Below are positions 39,337-47,288 of a stretch of DNA of 49,761 nucleotides, in pieces. The DNA is taken from contig NZ_KQ058860.1 of the NCBI RefSeq assembly GCF_000982955.1, positions 1-49,761 of the forward strand. The letters are read 5' to 3'. Source of the stretch: Micromonospora sp. HK10 (GTDB lineage Bacteria; Actinomycetota; Actinomycetes; Mycobacteriales; Micromonosporaceae). The translations under genes were made by a program, and so were the position numbers. The notes under the pieces are model-generated. The model was not told the DNA's origin. It saw only the letters and a list, made by a program, of their open reading frames with translations, and ran no database searches. How positions within the stretch are numbered: position 1 is the first letter of the stretch; each line of letters opens with the position of its first letter.

Positions 39337-40127
39337 CGCTTCGCCGCCTCCGAGATCGCCGCCAGGGTCGCCCCGTGCGGCATCGCCTCCGCACGGACGG
39401 ACTCCCAGGTCTGCCGCAGCGAGTTTACGTCGGCCGTTCGCTCCACGACTGTGCCGTGCAGCTGGTTGTCCAGGTAGCCCAGGTCGTCGCCGTCCGGCGG
39501 GGTGGCAAGCACGAACGCGCCGTTGAGCCCGGGATAGGCACCGACCGTCTCCGGCACCAGGTGCAGGTGCACCCGGGGTCGCCGGCCCATCTCGACCAGG
39601 TGCGTCAACTGTTCCCGCATCACCTTCGGCCCACCGACCGGGCGGCTAAGCACAGAGTGGTCGAGCACCACCACGAGCTGCGGTGGCGTAGGGCCGTCCA
39701 GCACCGCCTGCCGGGCAAGCCGGGCGGCCACCTGCTGTTCGATCGCCTCGCCGACGAACTGCGCGGCTCCCTCGTAGAGCGCGCGGGCATACCCCTCGGT
39801 CTGTAACAGACCGGGGACCACAAGCGGTTGGAAGCTGCGCAGCGCCATCGCCTCCTGCTCGATGCTCACCCACTCGCGGAACCACGGCAGGAGCGCCTCC
39901 TGCATCAGCGCGTCCCGGATGCGGATGAGCAGGCCGCCGCCGTTCAGCACCTCGTCGCAGCGCTCGGTGAACTCGGCGCGCGGCGCGCGGCGGCACTGCT
40001 CGACCGCCGCCACCAGCGAGGCTGAATAGCTCACCCGCTCGCCGAGCGCCTCCTGGGTCAACCCCGCATCGGTACGCAGCCGGCGCAGCTCACCGGCGAA
40101 GAGTTCCCACAACGGCACACGGATCAT
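39327..40127 (-). CDS. XRE family regulator with DUF5753 domain (WhiJ-like)
   Basis: The 266-residue protein has an N-terminal helix-turn-helix (about 12-70, LRRLRTDAGLTQEALGERVSYSASLVAAVEQCRRAPR). The DUF5753 domain follows (about 85-260: FQPLVVPGLLQTEGYARALYEG, then LVVVLDHSVLSRPVGG, HLVPETVGAYPGLNGAFVLATPP). WhiJ-like proteins influence development and antibiotic production in Streptomyces. I chose ATG 40127 behind GAGGTG rather than the frame start at 40145. Three 10-bp-spaced repeats lie in the leader and may be its own operator. It is divergent from two small genes. Confidence 0.93.
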   Translation of the reverse strand: MIRVPLWELFAGELRRLRTDAGLTQEALGERVSYSASLVAAVEQCRRAPRAEFTERCDEVLNGGGLLIRIRDALMQEALLPWFREWVSIEQEAMALRSFQPLVVPGLLQTEGYARALYEGAAQFVGEAIEQQVAARLARQAVLDGPTPPQLVVVLDHSVLSRPVGGPKVMREQLTHLVEMGRRPRVHLHLVPETVGAYPGLNGAFVLATPPDGDDLGYLDNQLHGTVVERTADVNSLRQTWESVRAEAMPHGATLAAISEAAKRWS

Positions 40128-40155
40128 CTGCACACCTCTGCACACGGCTGCACAC
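40128..40155. repeat. three phased CTGCACAC repeats at the XRE start
   Basis: CTGCACAC occurs at 40128-40135, 40138-40145 and 40148-40155, exactly 10 bp apart, immediately before the XRE ATG. On the coding strand the unit is GTGTGCAG; the last copy contains the GAGGTG ribosome site region. It is probably a binding array for the encoded regulator. Confidence 0.75.
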
Positions 40156-40284
40156 GGAAGTCGGCCGGTCGGACGGCCGGGAAGGTGGGGGCGGAACGCC
40201 TTCCGACCCTAGCGGCGCGGTGACGAAACTGTCACGCAGTGGAGCCGAACTCATCCGGTTCCCGTTGCCGAGAGGAGTTACGCC

Positions 40285-40515
40285 GTGCGACTGCGCTGGT
40301 TTCGCTGCCGAGGTGCGTCGGCAGCGACACTGCCCCAACGGGTCCGGGGCGACAACCTGCCGGAGTGGATGCGGCAGCCGACCCGCCCGCTGCCGACCAT
40401 GGACCCCGGTCGGGTCGGCAACCTCACCCCCGCGCAGCAGTGGCGGGCCAACGGCGGTCGCTGGTCCGTCCCGCAGCAGCGCCCGGGAAGCGGCCACCAC
40501 GAGGAGTGCCCGTGA
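40285..40515 (+). CDS. small Arg/Trp-rich protein, unknown
   Basis: The 76-residue protein starts at GTG 40285, ten bases after GAGAGGAG. It reads MRLRWFRCRGASAATLPQRV, then GDNLPEWMRQPTRPLPTMDPGRVGNLTPAQQWRANGGRW and a short tail. The AQQWRANGGRW block recurs, by my recollection, in small proteins beside WhiJ-like regulators of Micromonospora, but I cannot name a domain. Its stop overlaps the GTG of the next gene (GTGA, 40512-40515). It is divergent from the XRE gene and so may be its target. Confidence 0.75.
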   Translation: MRLRWFRCRGASAATLPQRVRGDNLPEWMRQPTRPLPTMDPGRVGNLTPAQQWRANGGRWSVPQQRPGSGHHEECP

Positions 40516-40844
40516 TCAGTCACCAGCTCGGGCAGCCGCCGGACGGGCCGGCGGCGGACCGCCCCCGCGCGTACCCGTTGCAGGCCACCCCGCACACGCC
40601 GCTGCGTCCGATGTGGTGCTGCCGGGCCTGCGGCCGGCCGTGGCCGTGCCCGATGGCCCGCCTGCTGCTCCGCAGCGAATACGAGGACAACCGGATCGGC
40701 TTGTCGATCTACCTCTGTGGGCTGCTCTACGAGGCGACGCGCGACCTCTACCGGCTCAACCCGGACGACGCGCCCGCCCCCGCCGACCTGTTCGCCCGCT
40801 TCGTCGGCTGGGGCCCGTACCGCCGCCCGCCCAGCCCAGGATGA
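40512..40844 (+). CDS. small Cys-rich protein, unknown
   Basis: The 110-residue protein starts at GTG 40512 after GAGGAGTGCCC. Cysteines 36, 37, 40 and 46 are close together (PMWCCRACGRPWPCPMARLLLRSEY), resembling a zinc knuckle. A helical end follows (RIGLSIYLCGLLYEATRDLYRLNPDDAPAPADLFARFVGWGPYRR). Database entries for similar proteins are sometimes called flavin reductase, which I cannot support. It is coupled to the preceding small gene and could be regulated by the divergent XRE protein. Cytoplasmic. Confidence 0.8.
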   Translation: MISHQLGQPPDGPAADRPRAYPLQATPHTPLRPMWCCRACGRPWPCPMARLLLRSEYEDNRIGLSIYLCGLLYEATRDLYRLNPDDAPAPADLFARFVGWGPYRRPPSPG

Positions 40845-40854
40845 GACGGGCAGA

Positions 40855-42162
40855 TCACCGCCAGCCGACGTCGATCCGGTCACCCCGCTCGTCGAAGAAG
40901 TGCAGCGCATCCATCCGGATCTGCACGGAGAGCGGGTGGCCCGCCGACACCGCCGGATACGGGGCGAGCCGGACGGCCAGCTCCGCCGGGCGGCGGTGGT
41001 GCCGGCCGGGGTCGGGCAGCACGCTGGTCCGGTTCCCGCCGCCGATCGGGGCGGCGACCTCCGGCGCCTCGGCGGCCCGGCCGGTGAGGCGCTGCATGAC
41101 CTGACCGAACCGGCGCAGGCCGCGCTGGCCGGGCAGGTTGTTCTCCACCGGGGTGCCCATCTCGTCCACCACGATGGCCGTGGCGCCGATGTCGAGGAAG
41201 GCCAGCGACTCGTGGCCGTGATGCTCCAGGTAGCGGATCCGGCCCTGGAGTACGTCACCCGGGGTGTCCGGGGCGACCGGGGTGAGCGCCTCGGCCCGCA
41301 TGCCGACCACGATCCGCTCGCCGTGGTAGTGCGCGACCGCCCGGCTCCGGATGTCGTCCCAGGGCAGGTAGAGCGACTGCTCCCCGAGGTTCAGCGCGAT
41401 GTACCGGTCGAGGTGGACGTAGACCGAGGCCTCCAACAGGTTCATCCGGGGGCTGCCGAGGAACGCGGCGACGTACAGGGTCGCCGGCCGGCCGTACACC
41501 TGGGTGGGGGTGCCGACGTCCTGGAGCACGCCCTTGCGCATGATGGCGACCCGGTCGGCCATGGTCAGCGCCTCGGCCTGGTCGTGGGTGACGTAGATGG
41601 TGGTGACGCCCAGCTCGCGGGTGAGGCCGGAGATCTCGGCGCGCAGCTCGGCGCGGAGACCGCTGTCCAGGTTGGAGAGCGGCTCGTCCATCAGGAACAG
41701 TCCGGGCCGGCGTACTATCGCCCGGCCCATGGCCACCCGCTGCCGCTGGCCGCCGGAGAGCTGGCTGGGCTTGCGGCCGAGCACGTCGCCGATGCCGAGC
41801 GCGCTCGCCACGTCGTGGATCCGCTCCCCGCGCGGGTTCGGTTCGATGCCGGCGAGCCGCAGCGGAAAGCCGATGTTGTCGCCGACCGTCATGTGCGGGT
41901 ACAGCGCGAAGTCCTGGAAGACCATGGCGATCCGCCGGTCCCGTGGCGGGAGGTCGTTGGCGACCTCACCGTCGAGCATCACCGCTCCGGTGGTGGGGTC
42001 CTCCAACCCGGCCACCATTCGCAACACGGTGGACTTGCCGCAACCCGAAGGGCCCAGCAGCACCATGAACTCGCCGTCATTGACGTCCAGATTGATGGTG
42101 TCGACCGCGACCGTTCCGTCCTGGAAGACCTTGGTGACATCCTTGAGCGCGACGGTGGTCAC
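40855..42162 (-). CDS. carbohydrate ABC transporter ATP-binding protein (MsmK/UgpC type)
   Basis: The 435-residue ATPase starts at GTG 42162 behind GGGGAGGAG. Walker A is GPSGCGKST (37-45), the Q-loop is in VFQDFALYPHMTV, the signature is LSGGQRQRVAMGRA and Walker B is LFLMDEPLSNLD. A C-terminal TOBE/regulatory part follows (about 240-435), with an insertion of some 45 residues (MQRLTGRAAEAPEV to LPDPGRHHRRP) absent from standard 370-residue MsmK proteins. Such ATPases serve several sugar importers at once; no permease gene is adjacent. It is separated from the preceding gene by a perfect inverted repeat. Confidence 0.9.
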   Translation of the reverse strand: MTTVALKDVTKVFQDGTVAVDTINLDVNDGEFMVLLGPSGCGKSTVLRMVAGLEDPTTGAVMLDGEVANDLPPRDRRIAMVFQDFALYPHMTVGDNIGFPLRLAGIEPNPRGERIHDVASALGIGDVLGRKPSQLSGGQRQRVAMGRAIVRRPGLFLMDEPLSNLDSGLRAELRAEISGLTRELGVTTIYVTHDQAEALTMADRVAIMRKGVLQDVGTPTQVYGRPATLYVAAFLGSPRMNLLEASVYVHLDRYIALNLGEQSLYLPWDDIRSRAVAHYHGERIVVGMRAEALTPVAPDTPGDVLQGRIRYLEHHGHESLAFLDIGATAIVVDEMGTPVENNLPGQRGLRRFGQVMQRLTGRAAEAPEVAAPIGGGNRTSVLPDPGRHHRRPAELAVRLAPYPAVSAGHPLSVQIRMDALHFFDERGDRIDVGWR

Positions 42163-42256
42163 CGTCTCCTCCCCAGTGCTCGGCTGAACCCGGAGATGAC
42201 TGTGACCAGGATCATCGGATCAGCACATCGGGTAAACGTTCCATGTTCCCCCCGTG

Positions 42257-42284
42257 ACAGACCGATTACAGGGAATCGGTCTGT
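42257..42284 (-). terminator. perfect 11-bp inverted repeat, terminator or operator
   Basis: ACAGACCGATT (42257-42267) and AATCGGTCTGT (42274-42284) are exact complements around six bases. It lies 36 bases past the stop of the glycosyltransferase gene and 95 before the ABC start, both on the minus strand. A GTAAACGTTCC segment near 42231-42241 also resembles a LacI-type core. Function open. Confidence 0.6.
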
Positions 42285-42319
42285 ACCGATGAGTAAGGTG
42301 ACCGGTCGGTAACCTCCGT

Positions 42320-44512
42320 TCAGGCGAGCTCGCCGAGGAAGACCCGCCGGACCACCCGCTCCGCCGCGTGACCGTCGTCCAGCGCGCAGAACCGGACCCG
42401 GAACCGCTCCCGGGCCGCCTCGGCCGCCGGGCCGCGTACCGCGCCGGAGCGGAAGACGTCGAGCAGGGCCGGGAAGTCCAGGGCCACCGCCCCGGGCGGC
42501 TCGGCCAGCAGGTCGAAGTAGACCCCCCGGGCCACCCGGTAGGCGTCCCAGTCCGGGGCGTACACCACGATCGGCCGGTCCAGCACGGCGTAGTCGAACA
42601 TCGCCGACGAATAGTCCGTGACCAGCACGTCGGCCGCGAGGTAGAGGTCCTCCACCGAGTCGTGACCGCTCACGTCGAGCACCCCGCCGGCCGCCGCCGG
42701 GCCACGAGGCCGCCGGTCCCGGTCGTGGAAGTAGTGGCTGCGCATCAACAGCCGGCCGGACGGGCCGAGCGCGTCCAGCATCCGGTCCGGATCGAACGGC
42801 GGCCGCCAGCCGGGCAGGTGCTCCCGGTGCGTCGGGGCGTAGAGCACCACGTACTCGTCGGGGCCGAGGCCCAGCTCCGCGCGGACCTGGCGGCACTCCT
42901 GCGGGGTGGCCAGGGCGAGCCGGTCGTTGCGGGGGTAGCCCACCTCCAGGGAGGTGTACCCGGCCGGGTACGCCCGCTCCCACATCTGGGTGGAGAAGCT
43001 GTTCGCGCTGACGCTGTAGTCCCAGCGGTCCACCCGGTGCAGCAGCTTCCCGAAGTTCATCCCCATCGCGCCGACCGGATACCGCTGCTGGTCCAGCCCC
43101 ATCACCTTGACCGGGGTGCCGTGGTGGGTCTGCAGGTGCACCGAACCGGGCCGCTTGCGCACGAAGTCCGGGAAGTTGACGTTGTTGACCAGCCACCGGG
43201 CCCGGGCCAGCACCCGGTAGTAGCCCGGGCTGCCGGCCACCACGTACTCCACGCCCGGCGGCAGGCTGGCCACCCGGTCCCGCCGCACGATCCACACCCC
43301 GCGCACCTGCGGCGCGAGCCGGCGGGCCGCCGCGTAGATCGCGGCCGGGTTGCAGGAGTACCCCCGGTACCAGTACGCGGCGTAGACGGCCAGGCTCGGG
43401 TCCAGCGGCCGGTGCAGTTCGGCCCGGTAGTACTCGCGCAGCGCCGCGTCACGGGCCCGGCGGGCGGCCCGCCGCGCCTTCGGCAGCACCCGGCGCCGGG
43501 CCCGGCGGGCCACCCGCGCGGCCGTCTCGGCCACCTGGTTGGCGTCGCGGAGCGCGCTGAACGTCCGCCACCGCCCGGCCGCCACCAGCCGGTGCTTCAG
43601 CCCTTCCACGCCGGCCGGCACCGGATATCCCCCGGGCGGCCGGAACCGGACGTGGTCGGCGTGGATCTGGGCGAAGAACGCCGGCCGCAGCCCGGCGGCG
43701 ATCCGTTCGCCGTTGCCCAGCACCGTCAGGTAGTGCCAGATCATCCGCTCGAAGACGGCCGGGCGCAGCGGGGCGACCGCCGGCCCCCACCGGTCCATCA
43801 GCCGGAACACCCGGTGCCACTGGGCGAAGACCTCGAAGTGCCGGTCGCCCCGGGTCCGGGTGATCGCCCCGGTACGGCGCTGCCGGTAGTTGACACAGAC
43901 CCGGTCGAGCACCCCGATCCGGTCGGCCGCCATCAGCGCCGGATAGCTGAACGAGACGTCCTCGTACCAGCCCGGTGCGAAGCGCAGCCCGCGGTCGAGG
44001 AGGAACTCCCGGCGCAGGACCCGGTTCCAGGCGGTGTGCAGCAGCCGGACCGCCTCCGGCCGGTCCCGCAGCCGGAACGTCTCCTCGCCCACCGGTTCGG
44101 GGAAGACGTCGCGCAGCGCGCTGCGGGTGCCGGTGTTGTTCCAGTGGGCCCGGACGTGGTCGACGATCAGCACGTCCGGGCGGGTCGCCACCAGCCGGTC
44201 GGCGACGTGCGGCAGGCAGCCGGGGACCAGCCAGTCGTCCCCGTCGACGAACCAGACGTACTCGCCGACGGCCCGGTCCAGCCCGATGTTGCGGGCCGGA
44301 CCGAGGCCGGCGTTCTCGGCGAGGCGGACCGGGCGGACCCGGGGGTCGCGGTCCGCGTACTCGAGCAGGATCTCGCCGCTGCCGTCCGGCGAGGCGTCGT
44401 CGATGCCGATCACCTCGAGGTCGCGGTAGGGCTGCTCCAGGATCGAGTCCAGGCACTCCCGCAGGTAGCCCTGCACCCGGTAGGCCGGTACGACGAAGCT
44501 GAGCAGAGTCAT
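42320..44512 (-). CDS. bifunctional GT2 glycosyltransferase / TagF-like polyol-phosphate transferase
   Basis: The 730-residue fusion starts at ATG 44512 (MTLLSFVVPAYRVQGYLREC). Residues 1-340 are a GT-A family 2 domain with FVDGDDW (Asp90, Asp92, Asp93) for metal and nucleotide-sugar binding. Basic helices (about 330-365) may bind the membrane. Residues 385-725 form a CDP-glycerol glycerophosphotransferase domain (TagF type): THHGTPVKVMG, VLYAPTHRE, RSHYF and TDYSSAMFDYAVLDRPIVVYAPD. It would add sugar and polyol phosphate units to a teichoic-acid-like wall polymer at the inner membrane face. It is the last gene of the run after the CDP-alcohol transferase and TagGH-like exporter. Confidence 0.92.
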   Translation of the reverse strand: MTLLSFVVPAYRVQGYLRECLDSILEQPYRDLEVIGIDDASPDGSGEILLEYADRDPRVRPVRLAENAGLGPARNIGLDRAVGEYVWFVDGDDWLVPGCLPHVADRLVATRPDVLIVDHVRAHWNNTGTRSALRDVFPEPVGEETFRLRDRPEAVRLLHTAWNRVLRREFLLDRGLRFAPGWYEDVSFSYPALMAADRIGVLDRVCVNYRQRRTGAITRTRGDRHFEVFAQWHRVFRLMDRWGPAVAPLRPAVFERMIWHYLTVLGNGERIAAGLRPAFFAQIHADHVRFRPPGGYPVPAGVEGLKHRLVAAGRWRTFSALRDANQVAETAARVARRARRRVLPKARRAARRARDAALREYYRAELHRPLDPSLAVYAAYWYRGYSCNPAAIYAAARRLAPQVRGVWIVRRDRVASLPPGVEYVVAGSPGYYRVLARARWLVNNVNFPDFVRKRPGSVHLQTHHGTPVKVMGLDQQRYPVGAMGMNFGKLLHRVDRWDYSVSANSFSTQMWERAYPAGYTSLEVGYPRNDRLALATPQECRQVRAELGLGPDEYVVLYAPTHREHLPGWRPPFDPDRMLDALGPSGRLLMRSHYFHDRDRRPRGPAAAGGVLDVSGHDSVEDLYLAADVLVTDYSSAMFDYAVLDRPIVVYAPDWDAYRVARGVYFDLLAEPPGAVALDFPALLDVFRSGAVRGPAAEAARERFRVRFCALDDGHAAERVVRRVFLGELA

Positions 44513-44528
44513 CCCGGCCGGCCCTCCG

Positions 44529-46547
44529 TCAGCCCGGCAAGCGCTCACCCCCGCGCACCGGGGCCGGCGTCCGGCGGGCGCGGGCCGGCAGGACCACCCA
44601 GGCGAGGGCCACGCTCGCGACAAAAACCACGAGAAGGTACGCACCGAGTGTAGCCAGAGCAATGCTCACGATTCCGGCGTTTGCCGCAGCGGCCAGCAGG
44701 ATGGAACGCCCCTCCCAGCCCAGCGAGGCGGCGTGCAGCGGCGGCGCGGCCTGCCGCTTCTCCAACCGGGCGGTCAGATCGTAGTGGTGCAGGGTCAACA
44801 CGAAGACGTACCCGAAGATCAGCCAGGCCGGCGCGCCGCCGAGCACCCCGACGGCGATCGCGAACAGGTACTCCCCGGCCCGCAGGACGGCGGGAACCAG
44901 CCAGTCCAGCGGCCCGTCCGGCGTGACCCGCACGCCCAGCGCGGCCAGCAGCCAGACCAGCACGGCCACCCCCACCAGCCAGCGGGGCGTGTCCGCGCCC
45001 CACCGCCAGGCGAGCAGCAGCAACGCCAGCGGCGCCAACGCCGGCAGCACGGTCAGCCACAGCACGCCCACCCCCGGGCGGGCGGCGCGCAGCAGGACGC
45101 GGGTCAGGCCCGCGGGCAGGACCGCCGCGAACCGCCGCACCAGCGGCCCGTCGTCCCGGTGCAGGGCCACGTCGACCGTGGTCAGCACCGGCACCTTCAT
45201 CCACCAGGCGCGCAGGGTCCGCAACGCCCCGGTGTACGCGAACGCCAGCGTGCCCCAGACCAGCACCGCACAGAGCGCCACCAGCGGGCCGAAGAACGCG
45301 GCGGCCAGCGCGATCAGCGCCCACCGCTCACCGATCGGGAAGACCACCGTCCGCTTCAGCCAGTACGACACCGAGCCGGTGTCCGCCTGCACCTTCGTCG
45401 AGGCCGCGTTCAGCTTCCCGCCGATGCCGTCGGACTCTCCCGCCACCGGGCGCGGTCGCCGGGCCGCCTCGTCGTGCAGCACGCCGTACCAGGCGTCGGT
45501 CATGTGCCGCACGGTCTGCAGGGTCATCGCCGCGATCGCCAGCGCCCAGCCGTAGCGGAAGCCGGCGTGCGTGGCGCCGTAGCCGAGGCCGGCGTAGACG
45601 ACGTACTCCTTGGCCCGGTCCGCCATGGTGTCCAGCCAGCCACCCCAGGCGCTGAAGTGCCGGGTGTAGCGGGCCACCTGCCCGTCCACGCAGTCCAGCA
45701 CGAAGCCCAGGTAGAGCAGGATCCCGCCGGCGACCAGGGCGGGTCGCCCACCGGCCGCGAAGAGCAGCGCGGCGGCCACCGCGAAGGCCACCGAGAACAT
45801 GGTCACCACGGTCGGGCTCAACCGCAGCCGGGCGGCGGCCTTCGTCACGTACGGGGACCAGGTGCTGACGAAGAAGGTGGTGAAGAAGTCGTCCCGTTCC
45901 TTCACCGACAGGCGCAGCTCCGCCCGGTCCTCGTCGACCCCGGCCACCGCCGCCCCGGCCGCCCGCAGCTCCGCCTCCGTGCCGACCCGGTGCGCCACGA
46001 GCAGGCGTACCCGGTGGGCGAAGGTCAGCGTGCCGGCGGCCGCGAGTGCGGCGAAGAGCCGGTCCACGGTGCCGCCCTCACCCGCCGCCGTGCCGGCGGC
46101 GGCCGCTGCCGTGCCGCCCTCGCCCGCCGTCCTGCCGGCCGCCGCCGCCAGGGCCGGCAGGTCCTGGGGCCCCACCCTGAGCGCGCCACCGAACACGCCG
46201 GTCGCCGCCGGTTCGTCGACGCCCACGACCTGGCCACGTTCCTCCCGGACCGTGGCCTGCCCGGGCGCCGGCGGGTCGGTCAGCACCAGGGCCACCGTCG
46301 GGCCGACCGGGCTGGTGGCCAGGTGCCGGAGTACGGCCGTGTGCGCGACCAGGTCGGCCCCGCTGACCAGCACCGGGCCGGTGGCGCCGGTGACCAGCGC
46401 GGCCAGCTCGGACAGGTCGGTGACCACCCGGACGTCGGCGGCCCCGGCGTCCCGCCACTGCCCGGCGAGCCGGTCGGCCAGGCGCTCCCCGGCGTCGGTG
46501 GTCAGGCCCGCCGCGGCCCCCGCGGCGAGCACGATCGCGAGCGTCAC
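44529..46547 (-). CDS. CDP-alcohol phosphatidyltransferase with DUF5941-type membrane tail
   Basis: The 672-residue protein starts at GTG 46547, coupled to the ABC gene by GTGA. Residues 1-150 resemble a nucleotidyltransferase beginning VTLAIVLAAG, but the next residues (AAAGL) replace the usual GxGxR, so it is likely inactive. The CDP-alcohol motif is exact: DGQVAR, eight residues, G, three, D, three, D (DCVDGQVARYTRHFSAWGG to LDTMADR, about residues 290-320). Many membrane helices follow to the end. Related proteins are DUF5941-type in Streptomyces. It would make a phospholipid or phosphodiester-linked alcohol from CDP-activated precursor, here for wall-polymer assembly. An Ala/Gly repeat (AGEGGTAAAAAGTAAGEGGT) links the parts. 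Confidence 0.88.
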   Translation of the reverse strand: MTLAIVLAAGAAAGLTTDAGERLADRLAGQWRDAGAADVRVVTDLSELAALVTGATGPVLVSGADLVAHTAVLRHLATSPVGPTVALVLTDPPAPGQATVREERGQVVGVDEPAATGVFGGALRVGPQDLPALAAAAGRTAGEGGTAAAAAGTAAGEGGTVDRLFAALAAAGTLTFAHRVRLLVAHRVGTEAELRAAGAAVAGVDEDRAELRLSVKERDDFFTTFFVSTWSPYVTKAAARLRLSPTVVTMFSVAFAVAAALLFAAGGRPALVAGGILLYLGFVLDCVDGQVARYTRHFSAWGGWLDTMADRAKEYVVYAGLGYGATHAGFRYGWALAIAAMTLQTVRHMTDAWYGVLHDEAARRPRPVAGESDGIGGKLNAASTKVQADTGSVSYWLKRTVVFPIGERWALIALAAAFFGPLVALCAVLVWGTLAFAYTGALRTLRAWWMKVPVLTTVDVALHRDDGPLVRRFAAVLPAGLTRVLLRAARPGVGVLWLTVLPALAPLALLLLAWRWGADTPRWLVGVAVLVWLLAALGVRVTPDGPLDWLVPAVLRAGEYLFAIAVGVLGGAPAWLIFGYVFVLTLHHYDLTARLEKRQAAPPLHAASLGWEGRSILLAAAANAGIVSIALATLGAYLLVVFVASVALAWVVLPARARRTPAPVRGGERLPG

Positions 46548-47287
46548 CGCTTGGCCCGGCCGGCGTACGCCCGCAGCGCCTCGTCGATGGTCCCGTCGAC
46601 GGTCAACCGTCCCGCGTCGAGGTAGAGCCCCCGACGACAGAACCGGGTAAGGTCCTTTTCGTTGTGTGACACCAGCACCAGCGTGCGCCCTTCCGCGAGG
46701 AGTCGCTCGATGGTCGCATAGCACTTCGCGCGGAACTCCGCGTCCCCGACCGCGGTCACCTCGTCCATCAGTAGGATCGGGTGGGGCAGTTGGGCGATCA
46801 CCGCGAAACCCAGCCGCACCTTCATGCCGGAGGAGTAGTGCCGGACCGAGGTGTCGATGGAGCGTTCGATCTGCTCCCCGGCGAACCCGACGATCTCGTC
46901 GAAGTGCCGCCGCAGGTAGCCGGCGGAGAGGCCGTGCAGGCCGCCGACCAGGTAAAGGTTCTCCCGGCCGGTGAGGTCGTTGGAGAAGCCGGCGGAGAGT
47001 TCCAGCAGCGGGGCCACGTCGCCGCGGACCCGGATCCGGCCCTCGTCGGGGATCAGCACACCGGCGATCAGCCGCAGCAGCGTGCTCTTGCCGGTGCCGT
47101 TGCGCCCGATCACCCCCACCGTCTCACCCGGCTCGATCCGGAACGACACGTCCCGTAGCGGCCAGAAGTCGCCCGCCCCGCCGTCCCGCGCGCCCCGGCG
47201 GATCAGCAGCTCACGCAACCGCAGCTGGCGGCGCCGGTTGCGGACGAACCGGATGCCGAGCCCGTCCGCCTCGATGATCGCCGCCAC
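46544..47287 (-). CDS. polysaccharide/teichoic acid export ATPase (TagH-like)
   Basis: The 247-residue ATPase starts at GTG 47287, one base after the permease stop. Walker A is GRNGTGKST (61-69), the signature YSSGMKVRLGFA and Walker B ILLMDEVTAVGD. The VTAVGD and YSSGM wording is typical of TagH/Wzt/RfbE-type exporters. The N-terminus has an extra basic helix (RNRRRQLRLRELLIRRG) before the first strand, as in these families. No C-terminal carbohydrate-binding domain is present, so it is the short form. It works with the upstream permease to flip lipid-linked wall polymer outward. Confidence 0.93.
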   Translation of the reverse strand: MAAIIEADGLGIRFVRNRRRQLRLRELLIRRGARDGGAGDFWPLRDVSFRIEPGETVGVIGRNGTGKSTLLRLIAGVLIPDEGRIRVRGDVAPLLELSAGFSNDLTGRENLYLVGGLHGLSAGYLRRHFDEIVGFAGEQIERSIDTSVRHYSSGMKVRLGFAVIAQLPHPILLMDEVTAVGDAEFRAKCYATIERLLAEGRTLVLVSHNEKDLTRFCRRGLYLDAGRLTVDGTIDEALRAYAGRAKR

Positions 47288-47288
47288 G

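Noticed and set aside
37602..40844. Mobile island around the Fic/XRE genes
   Set aside because: Base composition is slightly lower in GC around the Fic gene, but no integrase, tRNA, direct repeat ends or transposase was found.
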